From positions 1 through 20,831 of the forward strand of contig JBAZZQ010000065.1 of the NCBI GenBank assembly GCA_041658725.1: a stretch of DNA of 20,831 bases, given 5' to 3'. The translations under genes and the position numbers were made by a program. This DNA comes from JBAZZQ01 sp041658725 (GTDB taxonomy: Bacteria; Planctomycetota; Phycisphaerae; JAAYCJ01). Numbering within the stretch: position 1 is the first letter of the stretch; each line of letters starts with the position of its first letter. Under the pieces are notes generated by a model, which was given only the letters and a program-made list of their open reading frames with translations, had not been told where the DNA came from and searched no databases. Positions 1-7,653 of this stretch are shown piece by piece.

Positions 1-110
1 CTTTCATCGAACGCTCCTATTTTGCCGGTTTTTAGCTGTTCCATCAGCTTTTCCTGCAATTTAGCGCGCCGATAAAAAAACGCAACCCCTTATTTCAAAA
101 AATCTTAAAT

Positions 111-494
111 TGTTTTTCAGGGACGACGAATTTAATCGAAGTCCCGGTGATAATCGGTGCCGTTATACTGATTGCAATACTGCCCCTATGAAGATGGGTC
201 CTCGCGAAATTCCTAAACGCGGCATTTGTGCTTCAAACCTGAAACAAATCTTTACAGCATTGTATGAATACAGCCAGAATTACAATGGCGTTTATCCAAC
301 CGTGGAGTAAATTCACTGACAATCACAGCAGCGGGGAACTCTGGAAGGCAGATATTGATCCGCGAGCGGTCCTCGGTGCCGATGCGAATAATGGCGGCCA
401 ACCGAATTATCCCGGAAAAAAGTTTTCCCTCGATGGATACGATCTGAAAAAGTTCGTCAATATCGCCAATCATTACGGGTATGGTCAAAAGTAA
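111..494 (+). pseudogene. Broken pseudopilin-like (type II secretion/prepilin motif) gene remnant
   Basis: No single frame is open across this stretch, but three frames in succession read like one prepilin-type protein. Frame one (to the TGA at 189-191) gives NLIEVPVIIGAVILIAILPL, which resembles the LIELLVVIAII-type N-terminal methylation/cleavage helix with the key Glu after LI. Frame two (about 190-310) gives KRGICASNLKQIFTALYEYS followed by QNYNG and YP, close to the CxxNLKQIxxAxxxYxxxxNGxYP block that follows the helix in planctomycete and related pseudopilins. Frame three (about 300-494) continues open to a TAA. At least two frame changes are therefore needed. The remnant lies 27 bases beyond the 3' end of the convergent minus-strand operon. 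It could also be an intact gene with sequencing errors, but two separate breaks and a divergent helix favour decay. Confidence 0.5.
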
Positions 495-521
495 ATTCAT
501 TCCAGATGTCGAGCTTTCCCT

Positions 522-1826
522 TCATTCCTGAGGCGCCAGATTTAGAAATCGCGTTCGAGCCAATTTTCCAATTTCTTTCGTGAATTCCTCCATGTGGATA
601 TAACGGCATTCGATGCGAGCTTTTTCGGCGGCGAAGGCCAGCAAATGGCTCTCCAGAGACTCTCGGGCTGATGAGAGATGGGAAACTGACGGATTTTCCA
701 CGCTCTCAATAAACTGATCAATCAGAATAATATCCCCTCCCATGTGGCCGCTATCAATCCATTCCGGAGTCAACTGTTCAAGTTTGTCGGTCAGGAAGTC
801 TCGAATCCGAATGTCATTCTTGACCAGATTTCCGTGCAGTTCACCTCTAGTGCCACTGATACGAATCGTGCGTGTATCGTCCCGCGTGTGCGCCATCATC
901 GTCAGTGTCGCGGTTGAGCCACCGGTAAATTCCATCGTCACAACCTGTTGATCGCAGACATCATTCCCGCTTCGATAGACACACCTGGAACAGAAAGTCT
1001 GCTTCAGATATTCATAAGGGTCTTTGGCATCGGCCAGTTCACACATCGCATGGAAAGCCTTTTTAATATAAAACCGCCCCGGGTCCACATAAAGCCGCAA
1101 GGCCGAATAAGGACACTCCCGCTCAAACGGACATCCGTCGGTACATCGCTCGGGAACCGGCCCCGGCGCCCGGTCGGGGCGAAACTGAAAGAGATTGCCC
1201 ACGGAGGCGATTCCCCGTACCGACTGGTTCATCAGCCAGCGAAGAATGTCCAGGTCGTGGCAGCACTTGGCCAGGATCGATGGGGCGGTCAGGTCGCTAC
1301 GTCCCCATTCCCGCCGAACAAAACTGTGAGCGAAATGCCAGAACCCGACGTTCTCCATCTGGGTAATGTTGACCGTTTGTCCAAGTTTGCCCGCGTGAAG
1401 GGCCGATTGTATTTCCTGATAAAAAGGAACAAACCGCAGAACGTGCCCAACAGATAAAATCCGATTGAATTTTTCGGCTGCCCAGACCATGGCAAGACAC
1501 TCGACCGGATCGACGGACATGGGTTTTTCCACGAGAACATGATACCCCTTCTCAAGCAGGGCAACCGTCGGGGAAAAGTGCAGACGGTCCGCAGTGACGA
1601 CGAACGCCGCCTCGGCCAACTGATCACGGCTCATCAGGTCCTCCCAGGAAGCAAAGCGGTGTTCGGGAGGAATACCATGTTGGTCGGCGAATTTTTGTCG
1701 CCGGGTCGCGTCCGGTTCAGCTACGGCGACATATCGCAGTTTATGCGGGAATTGCAGGCCATAATGGCTGTAAGTATCCGAGCCTCGCGCTCCGGCGCCA
1801 ATCAAAACAGCGTTTAATTTTTTCAT
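522..1826 (-). CDS. Gfo/Idh/MocA-family oxidoreductase with a cysteine cluster
   Basis: This 434-residue protein is a probable NAD(P)-dependent sugar or sugar-derivative dehydrogenase. The N-terminal Rossmann fold shows the dinucleotide loop GAGARG (residues 10-15) and the family EKP motif (100-102). The family's catalytic region appears as KCCHDLDIL around 187-195, with His190 and Asp191 as candidates. The C-terminal substrate domain holds an unusual cysteine set: C228, C232 and C238 (CTDGCPFERECPYSA), then C262, C279, C282 and C291. That spacing suggests a bound metal or structural disulfides, seen in a subgroup of these enzymes; this is inference. There is no signal peptide, so it should act in the cytoplasm. 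It is the last gene of the minus-strand operon and has its own AAGGAAA ribosome site about 7 bases before the ATG. The family is certain; the substrate is unknown. Confidence 0.9.
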   Translation of the reverse strand: MKKLNAVLIGAGARGSDTYSHYGLQFPHKLRYVAVAEPDATRRQKFADQHGIPPEHRFASWEDLMSRDQLAEAAFVVTADRLHFSPTVALLEKGYHVLVEKPMSVDPVECLAMVWAAEKFNRILSVGHVLRFVPFYQEIQSALHAGKLGQTVNITQMENVGFWHFAHSFVRREWGRSDLTAPSILAKCCHDLDILRWLMNQSVRGIASVGNLFQFRPDRAPGPVPERCTDGCPFERECPYSALRLYVDPGRFYIKKAFHAMCELADAKDPYEYLKQTFCSRCVYRSGNDVCDQQVVTMEFTGGSTATLTMMAHTRDDTRTIRISGTRGELHGNLVKNDIRIRDFLTDKLEQLTPEWIDSGHMGGDIILIDQFIESVENPSVSHLSSARESLESHLLAFAAEKARIECRYIHMEEFTKEIGKLARTRFLNLAPQE

Positions 1827-1853
1827 CAGGTTTCCTTTTCGTAATATATAAGT

Positions 1854-3917
1854 TCAGTCTGTTTTTCGCAAGGTCTTCTCCCCTGAACCCGCAGCGTGGA
1901 ACATCACCGCACGGCAATTAGACTCGGTAAGAAATGCCAAATGTCGTCCGGCACGAAACTCAGTGCCCGTCCACATCCCAAGGTCGTCGCCGCTCAGGGC
2001 ATCGGTCAATTGGTAATCAATCTCCGCCGGCAGGTCCGGAATCGTCACCTCGGCTGCCTGCGATCCCGATTCGTTGCGGAAAATACATATCATACCTGTG
2101 CCATCACGGCGGTACCGAGCAAAGCCATCCCAGTCTCCAAAGTCGATCGCACGGTCGTCCCGCAACGTGCAGAATTCCGTCAAGGCTCCACCGAGCAAGA
2201 TATCATTATACCGGGCACAGAGGGTAGTTAGGACCTTACGCTTGGTATCCGGGATCCGCCTCAAATCTCCGGCCACCAATGGCGCACCCACAAAGGTCGT
2301 CAGCAGGTTCTCTACATCGTTGTCGCCTTGCAGGCACATCAGGCTGCCCATAATACGCTCAATTGGCAGAACGGTTCCGAAGCTGTAGAGCGTATTGCGG
2401 ATCGTTCGGGCCTGATATGCTTCGGATTCATTGGTGCACATATTAGACGCATGGTGCCATTCACTGAGACGCAGGGCCGCAATGCCGGGAGCCTGGGTGC
2501 CGATGCATTCGAAACTAAAATCAATCATGGTATCGGGAAATCGAGTCTTGACCTGGTCGCGAATAAAACCCAGGGCCCGGTACTGTTCCCACACGGAGTC
2601 CAACCCATTGCGGTGGTGTGGGTGCTGGGTCGAGCAGCATCCCGGAGGCAAAACCCCATAGGGGCTGAGTATGCTGCTAAAGTCCAGTTTGAAGTAATCG
2701 ACCTTATGTCGGGCCGCCAATTCAAGGAGCTCCTTTGTCGCAACATCGCGGTGTCCTGAAGCCAGACACCACGTCGGGCAGTCATTCCAGCCCAGCTTCT
2801 TGGGTCGGCCGCACGAGTCAAGTGAGTGGTTTTCCGGCCTCACGCCGATCTCATGCATGTTCGCACCGAGGGAATACCACAGACCAAAACGCATCCTGGC
2901 TGACTTGACGCGATCCACCACGATGCCCAATCCGCATGGGAACTTGGTTGTGTCAACCGTCCAATTCCCGGCAAACCAGCCATCATCCACAAGAAAACTG
3001 CCAAATCCCAAGGTGCCTGCCACATCGGCCAGTTCGCACAAGAGCGTTTCATTGATATTCTTAAGAAACGGTATCCAGGTACAGTACATCACTGTGCCGG
3101 GATCCGGGCAGGCGGGCAGATCACGGCGGAGCATCTCCCGGAATCGGTTGCGATGGGCCACTCCATTGCGGTCACCCGTATACAGACACAAATACGCCTT
3201 GTCCGTGACCAGGGTCTGACCCTTCTGAAGATACGCGTTAAAATCGCCGGTGCTCATGCTATAGCCGCAGGCAATGGCTTCAGGCCAGTTTGGGTAAACC
3301 ATGAAGAACCGCAGCGGACCCTGTGCCCCGTTGCCAAGCCAAAATCCTTCGTTAAGACGCTCGTCGTGAAACTGGAGGATATCTTCATCCCCACAGGCGG
3401 CAAACATCGGCGGCATACGGCGTAATCCTTGTTGGCCGTAGAAGGCCCCATCCGTAAATGTTCCCGGACAAATGCTGAGTATCTCAAAGAAACAATTACT
3501 GATGTGCAGATCATTTGTCAGGGCAGTAATCTCCAACCACTTGATGCAGCCGGCGAGATCGGGGTGTATCTCGTAACAGACCTTGACCTGGGCCAAATGC
3601 CGTACCAACTGGAACTGCAACTCAAGAATTTCGCTGCTTTGCCGGCCTGGCGTTATCCGATGCCCCAGGAATTTCAGGTGGATTTGACTGTCTATCTTAG
3701 TGCCGTCCCGGACGAGACAGACTGGTTTTTGGTAACTGCGGACAACCTGGCCATCGATCGAGAACTGGAATTCGGCCACTTCTGGATTGCGGACATAGTC
3801 ACGGCCGCTGTTCTTGTTGAGCAGAGATACCGTCCGTAGCCCATCGGTATCTACTTGCACTTCGCGACAAAACAAAGAATTCTCAATCTTAAAGCAATTA
3901 TTGAATGCGGTAATCAT
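1854..3917 (-). CDS. GH36-like alpha-galactosidase (melibiase superfamily)
   Basis: This cytoplasmic protein of 687 residues, with no signal peptide, is built like clan GH-D alpha-galactosidases: an N-terminal beta-sandwich (about 1-270), a TIM barrel (about 275-580) and a C-terminal beta domain. The barrel carries VDDGWF (DDGW at about 311-314), as in GH36, and FKLDF at 408-413, in which Asp412 fits the nucleophile of the family KxD motif. The usual acid/base block with the SCSGGGG stretch is not seen. Its place is taken by IDFSFECIG and then EWHHASN (about 464-492). The ATG at 3917 was chosen over one at 4001 because the family-like sequence begins there, an AGAGG lies 9 bases ahead, and the upstream gene then does not overlap (28-base gap). 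The enzyme likely removes terminal alpha-galactose or a related sugar from imported oligosaccharides. Fold confident; exact specificity not. Confidence 0.8.
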   Translation of the reverse strand: MITAFNNCFKIENSLFCREVQVDTDGLRTVSLLNKNSGRDYVRNPEVAEFQFSIDGQVVRSYQKPVCLVRDGTKIDSQIHLKFLGHRITPGRQSSEILELQFQLVRHLAQVKVCYEIHPDLAGCIKWLEITALTNDLHISNCFFEILSICPGTFTDGAFYGQQGLRRMPPMFAACGDEDILQFHDERLNEGFWLGNGAQGPLRFFMVYPNWPEAIACGYSMSTGDFNAYLQKGQTLVTDKAYLCLYTGDRNGVAHRNRFREMLRRDLPACPDPGTVMYCTWIPFLKNINETLLCELADVAGTLGFGSFLVDDGWFAGNWTVDTTKFPCGLGIVVDRVKSARMRFGLWYSLGANMHEIGVRPENHSLDSCGRPKKLGWNDCPTWCLASGHRDVATKELLELAARHKVDYFKLDFSSILSPYGVLPPGCCSTQHPHHRNGLDSVWEQYRALGFIRDQVKTRFPDTMIDFSFECIGTQAPGIAALRLSEWHHASNMCTNESEAYQARTIRNTLYSFGTVLPIERIMGSLMCLQGDNDVENLLTTFVGAPLVAGDLRRIPDTKRKVLTTLCARYNDILLGGALTEFCTLRDDRAIDFGDWDGFARYRRDGTGMICIFRNESGSQAAEVTIPDLPAEIDYQLTDALSGDDLGMWTGTEFRAGRHLAFLTESNCRAVMFHAAGSGEKTLRKTD

Positions 3918-3945
3918 AATTGGTAGCCTCTGATACGTGTTTAAA

Positions 3946-4998
3946 TCAGCATGAGGGAGTCCAAAGTCCGGATATCCATTGGTAAAGAGGGTCGCCGACA
4001 AAGCGGTGGCAAGGGGCTTGGTCGTAATATATTTTCAATTGCCGTGCGGCATTGAGTGTCCGGTAAACCCGGCATACTTTCGCCAGGTATTGACGAGATT
4101 GAAGCGGGTCTTTACGTACCTCCTGGGAGATAAACAGGGGAGTTGGAGCAATCGCGGCCAACAGATCGGGGATATCCAACTGTGTCAGGAAACCCGGGAT
4201 ACAGGCAATGGCTCCCTGGCTGACCGGTTCACCCCGTACGATGCGTTCTTGCCAGGAAGGAAATCGTCCGCTGATGGCGACGGCTTTGACGCGGGGATCG
4301 GTGGCGGCCAAAAGGGCCGAGACAGTTCCACCCATACTGAAACCCACCGCCCCGATCTTATCGGCTTTGACCGTCGGCCAGTTTTTCAAGACGGAAAGAG
4401 CGGTCTGTGCGTCACTGACGCACCAGCCCAGGTAATTTTTTCCCAGCATCATGGCACTGAGAATCCAATCGTTGGAAGGCAAGGCCCCGAGTTCGGCGCC
4501 GGACCCTCGAGAGCCGAACCCGGGGAAATGAAAACTCATCGTTACATACCCCTGGTTCGCCAACTGCAGGGCGTAATCGCACGCATACTGTTTCTGAGAT
4601 CGCTTGCCTTCCGGTGATCCATTCACAAGTCCGGTAACCGCCGCCATTCCCCCAGGAATGCAGCCATGAAGGCAAAGCCAAGCAGGACGTTTTTTATCTC
4701 TCGACGCCGGTTCCATGATCACCGCCTCCCAGACCGATTCATCCGAAGGAATAACCAGGATGCGAGAAACCAGAAGGGTTCCCTGCCGTCGAACATCGAT
4801 AGGCCGGAATTGAACGGACCTGGAGCGGTTCGTCAAACCCAACATACGGTGAAGAGTACCTGACGTTCGCTTTTTCCAGGAAAGGATAGTTTCGGTATCG
4901 CCGCAAACGGATGATAATCTTGGCTGAAGCTTTTTTGCCCATTTTGCGACCGTTTGGTCAGCGGCCAGGAGGGAGGAATCTCTTTTTTGCTTCTCCAT
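3946..4998 (-). CDS. Alpha/beta-hydrolase, acetylxylan-esterase/dienelactone-hydrolase type
   Basis: A 350-residue serine hydrolase. The oxyanion region LCLHGCIPGG lies at 108-117, the nucleophile elbow GFSMGG at 219-224 (Ser221), and a late His at about 331 (APCHRF) fits the third triad member. An acid is plausible in the strand region near 290-297. The N-terminal 60 residues form a helical, charged extension before the fold. No signal peptide or lipobox is present, so it should act in the cytoplasm. It starts 7 bases after the stop of the FAD oxidoreductase gene and ends 28 bases before the GH36 gene, so it is co-transcribed with them. Ester or acetyl removal from sugar substrates would fit this setting and duplicate the role of the CE7 enzyme at 9358, but dipeptidyl-peptidase-like or other esterase activities cannot be excluded. 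Family good, function tentative. Confidence 0.75.
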   Translation of the reverse strand: MEKQKRDSSLLAADQTVAKWAKKLQPRLSSVCGDTETILSWKKRTSGTLHRMLGLTNRSRSVQFRPIDVRRQGTLLVSRILVIPSDESVWEAVIMEPASRDKKRPAWLCLHGCIPGGMAAVTGLVNGSPEGKRSQKQYACDYALQLANQGYVTMSFHFPGFGSRGSGAELGALPSNDWILSAMMLGKNYLGWCVSDAQTALSVLKNWPTVKADKIGAVGFSMGGTVSALLAATDPRVKAVAISGRFPSWQERIVRGEPVSQGAIACIPGFLTQLDIPDLLAAIAPTPLFISQEVRKDPLQSRQYLAKVCRVYRTLNAARQLKIYYDQAPCHRFVGDPLYQWISGLWTPSC

Positions 4999-5005
4999 GA
5001 CTTTT

Positions 5006-6334
5006 CTATCTCACAATGACTTTTTGGTTGATTAGATGGGTTTGCAGTTTACCGACATCTAATTGTCGAGGCAAGCATTTCTCCTTGACGCTGAGAGCGG
5101 CGGCGGTTCCGGCAGCCTGGCCGGTCGACATGGTGCAGGTCATGACACGAATCGCCGCTTGGGCCTCGTGGGTTGCGGAGATCATGCGTCCGGCGGCCAA
5201 CAGGCCATCTACCTTTTGCGGCACGAGGGATCGATACGGGATGGTGTAATATCGGCCCGGAACCCATTCTTTTTCCGGAAAATAGGTGCTGCCGTCGTCC
5301 GGGCTATGGATATCAATGGGATAGCTGTTACAGGCAATGCTATCCTCAAATTTTCGATAACTCATGATGTCCTCCGACGTCAGGACATATTCTCCGACCA
5401 TGCGTCGGCTCTCGCGGATACCCAGGCAGGAAGCACATTTGGCAAGGTATGCCTTTTCGAACCCAGGAACATGCTCGCGATAAAAAGTTACCAGTTCCAT
5501 GACCATCTTTCGTCCTAGAACTTCCGAGGCCGTCCAATTATCCGGATTTGTGGGGTTGACATTCAGGATTCGGGTGGCATTAAAAAAAACTTCACCCGAC
5601 CGACCGGGAACCTGCCATTGCAGGGCAATTTTACTCCCCCGCAAAGGATTCAGCACCGGATGGGTTACGGCATATCGATCCCAAGCGTCGCCGATTTTTT
5701 CCCGGTCTTCCACATATCTATTCAGGTCTACATTGGCCATACTGAAAAGCATCGATGCGGGTTGGGCCTTATTGTCGGATTTTCTGCCGTATTCCATCGG
5801 CACTCCCGCCAGTGTCAGAACATCGCCGTCGCCCGTGCAGTCGATGGTTACTTTTGCGCGAATGGCCCGGCGGGTGGTTTTGCAGAGAGTCACGCAGCCC
5901 GTGCATCGATTCTGATCCATTAAAACATCGCTTACCTGGGTATGAAAATGAAGTTTGACACCGGCCAGCAAAAGTTTTTCTAAGACGATCATTTTGAGTT
6001 TTTCGCCGTCGTATCCGATCCAGTCGATCCGTTCGGCAAAATCCTCCAGGCATTCTTGGCCGACACCCAGTCCGCCCTGTCGCAGGAGTTCCTGGGCAAT
6101 TTCATAAATGATACCGCCAACGATTCGCCGACCGGCTCCATCATGGAACTTGGTCAATAACAAGGGCATGCCAATCACGCCACCAAAATCTGCCGCGATC
6201 AAGGATGTCTTGGCCCCGTTTCGTGCGGCGGCCAGAGCCGCTCCGATCCCCGACGATCCACATCCTACCACCAGCACATCACAATTTTCCGTAACCGGTA
6301 CTTCCCGTGCCGGTAAGGTAATTGTCTCATTCAT
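5006..6334 (-). CDS. FAD-dependent oxidoreductase (FAD_oxidored type)
   Basis: A 442-residue flavoprotein. Near the N-terminus is the FAD-binding turn VLVVGCGSSGIGAALAAARN (GxGxxG at about residues 24-29), and near the C-terminus the second FAD motif GLLAAGRMISATHEAQAAIR, typical of the PF12831-type group. The middle holds a conserved ESRRMVGEY block that is also characteristic. A longer frame begins with TTG at 6352, but those extra codons are simply the ribosome site (GGAAAAGGAAAAC) read as protein, so the ATG at 6334 is preferred. Spacing is 20 bases to the upstream URO-D-like gene and 7 bases to the hydrolase downstream. Members of this group are often found in polysaccharide loci of planctomycetes and Bacteroidetes, but their substrates are mostly unknown. 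Oxidation of a sugar or small organic substrate is inferred. Confidence 0.85.
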   Translation of the reverse strand: MNETITLPAREVPVTENCDVLVVGCGSSGIGAALAAARNGAKTSLIAADFGGVIGMPLLLTKFHDGAGRRIVGGIIYEIAQELLRQGGLGVGQECLEDFAERIDWIGYDGEKLKMIVLEKLLLAGVKLHFHTQVSDVLMDQNRCTGCVTLCKTTRRAIRAKVTIDCTGDGDVLTLAGVPMEYGRKSDNKAQPASMLFSMANVDLNRYVEDREKIGDAWDRYAVTHPVLNPLRGSKIALQWQVPGRSGEVFFNATRILNVNPTNPDNWTASEVLGRKMVMELVTFYREHVPGFEKAYLAKCASCLGIRESRRMVGEYVLTSEDIMSYRKFEDSIACNSYPIDIHSPDDGSTYFPEKEWVPGRYYTIPYRSLVPQKVDGLLAAGRMISATHEAQAAIRVMTCTMSTGQAAGTAAALSVKEKCLPRQLDVGKLQTHLINQKVIVR

Positions 6335-6354
6335 ACTGTTTTCCTTTTCCAAAA

Positions 6355-7506
6355 TTAATATCGTCCGTACTCCTGGGCCGTTCGGATCATGGCCCGGATG
6401 TTTTCATCCGGGGTGTCCCGCCCGCACTGGTCGCCGGTGGAGAGGATGAATCCGCCTCCTTCACCGGCGTCCTCAATGGCCTTTCGGCTCGCTCGAACGA
6501 CCTCCTCTACGCTTCCTCGCAACATCACGTCCGTCGTCTGCAAATTCCCCATCAGTGCGATTTTCCCCCGGCTTATTTTTTTGGCGTCGGCAAGCTCTAC
6601 ATCTCCCATCGGAGGGCATTCCAGTGGGTTCATGCAGTCCAGGTCGGTCTCGGCGACAAAGGTTTCAAGAAGGAACTTGCTCTTTCCGCAGGCGTGAAGC
6701 ATGGTTGGCATTCCCGCCTGGCGGCATAGAGAGGTAATGTCCTTGATCGTGGGCAGAGAGTATTTGCAAAAAAGATCGGGACTCGACAAGGATAATAACC
6801 CGGAGGCTCCGATCATGAGAAAGTCCGGTTTGACCGGTCCGTTTATGTAGCGTTTGGCAACGTCGAGGTATAGCCTCTGTTCGATCTTCAGTAAAGTGTC
6901 CATCATCTCCGGAAAATCAAGAACGGCTTCGATGGCCGCCTCCAGTCCTCCATTGAATAACCCGGTCCATGTATGCAGGCCTGGGCAGCCAACGACCAAT
7001 CCCCAAATACCCAGGTCACCGAAATCTTCATAACTTTCTTGTCCACCGGACCAATCGATATCGGTTACATCCGAGTCAAACCACTGGAGTATCAGCGGCA
7101 AATCCTCTTTAATATTCTTAATGAACTTTTCTGTTATCGTAGGCGGATCGGCAGGGTAGTACAGTGTCTGCTGGCTAAAGTTACCGATGGATGTTTCGTA
7201 CAGTGTGGTTTGTTTGCATCGTCCTTCCGGCAGAGTTTGTATTTCGGAGGTAATCGTCGGGTCGATTCCATGCCGGTTTTTATATATAATTTTCGGTTGC
7301 CAGTTCTGATACCACCCGTCAAAACCGAAGTATTTGACCGCCTCCGTATAAGCCTGACCAAGAGGAGGATTGTGATGCAGGTAGATTTGCTCGAATGTCT
7401 TACCGGTTAACCGGCAGGGGATCATATTGGAGATGTCCGGACAGACCGGAACACGATCCGGCTTTTCGCCTCGGATGGCGACCAACATTCGTTCTTTATT
7501 CGTCAT
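6355..7506 (-). CDS. URO-D superfamily protein (corrinoid methyltransferase-like)
   Basis: A 383-residue protein of the uroporphyrinogen decarboxylase superfamily, first gene of the minus-strand operon. The N-terminus MTNKERMLVAIRGEKPDRVP is the common opening of the methyltransferase-type branch. It carries HACGKSKF (His271, Cys273) and a late Cys361 in TGDQCGRDTP, which match the zinc-binding His-x-Cys...Cys pattern of MtaA/CmuA-type corrinoid methyltransferases rather than heme-pathway HemE. No corrinoid-binding protein is seen in this window, so methyl transfer is inference. No strong ribosome site precedes the ATG. The promoter and operator at 7571-7599 lie about 60 bases upstream. Its place beside an FAD oxidoreductase in a glycan locus suggests handling of a modified, possibly methylated, sugar or aglycone. 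Family sure; reaction unknown. Confidence 0.85.
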   Translation of the reverse strand: MTNKERMLVAIRGEKPDRVPVCPDISNMIPCRLTGKTFEQIYLHHNPPLGQAYTEAVKYFGFDGWYQNWQPKIIYKNRHGIDPTITSEIQTLPEGRCKQTTLYETSIGNFSQQTLYYPADPPTITEKFIKNIKEDLPLILQWFDSDVTDIDWSGGQESYEDFGDLGIWGLVVGCPGLHTWTGLFNGGLEAAIEAVLDFPEMMDTLLKIEQRLYLDVAKRYINGPVKPDFLMIGASGLLSLSSPDLFCKYSLPTIKDITSLCRQAGMPTMLHACGKSKFLLETFVAETDLDCMNPLECPPMGDVELADAKKISRGKIALMGNLQTTDVMLRGSVEEVVRASRKAIEDAGEGGGFILSTGDQCGRDTPDENIRAMIRTAQEYGRY

Positions 7507-7544
7507 GGCATACGCGCAAAATATAAAATTTCATAAAAATCCCA

Positions 7545-7573
7545 TTGTGCTTTTAACCGCTGGGAATTAAAAT
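7545..7573 (+). promoter_or_regulatory. Promoter for the GH-A operon (forward member of divergent pair)
   Basis: A -35-like TTGTGC (7545-7550), a 17-base spacer and a -10-like TAAAAT (7568-7573) lie 8 bases before the operator palindrome. The inferred start near 7580 would leave an untranslated leader of about 74 bases before the ATG at 7654. The -35 matches the consensus only in its first three bases; the -10 and its spacing to the operator match the two other cassettes in the window. Confidence 0.55.
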
Positions 7574-7599
7574 ATACCAAAGAACATACGTATGTTCAA
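7571..7599 (-). promoter_or_regulatory. Promoter for the URO-D-like operon (reverse member of divergent pair)
   Basis: On the minus strand TTGAAC (7594-7599), 17 bases and TATATT (7571-7576) form a good sigma-70-like promoter. The inferred start near 7563 leaves about 57 bases before the ATG at 7506. The -35 hexamer is made from the arm of the operator, and the -10 overlaps the forward -10, so a single bound repressor would block both directions. Confidence 0.55.
7582..7597. promoter_or_regulatory. LacI-type operator O1, perfect 16-bp palindrome
   Basis: GAACATACGTATGTTC is a perfect palindrome with a central CG step, as in operators bound by LacI-family proteins. An identical copy precedes the lacI-like gene at 19525 and a one-change copy lies at 15830. 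It lies at the expected start of the forward transcript and covers the -35/spacer of the reverse promoter. Confidence 0.8.
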
Positions 7600-7653
7600 G
7601 AGGATTTTTGAATTACACAGAAGAAAATCATTATAGTGAGTATCTAAAATAAA

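Noticed and set aside
1..44. Possible start of a minus-strand gene (MEQLKTGKIGAFDE, with AGGA 7 bases before the ATG)
   Set aside because: Only about 15 codons are visible before the window edge and no family is recognisable.
948..1457. Long open frame (169 codons) opposite the Gfo/Idh/MocA gene
   Set aside because: It is an antisense shadow of a well-supported gene and shows no family motif or ribosome site.
3918..4001. Earlier ATG for the GH36-like gene at 4001
   Set aside because: It would overlap the preceding hydrolase gene and add residues unlike the family; the ATG at 3917 fits better.
6335..6352. TTG start for the FAD oxidoreductase at 6352
   Set aside because: The added codons are the ribosome binding site of the ATG at 6334.
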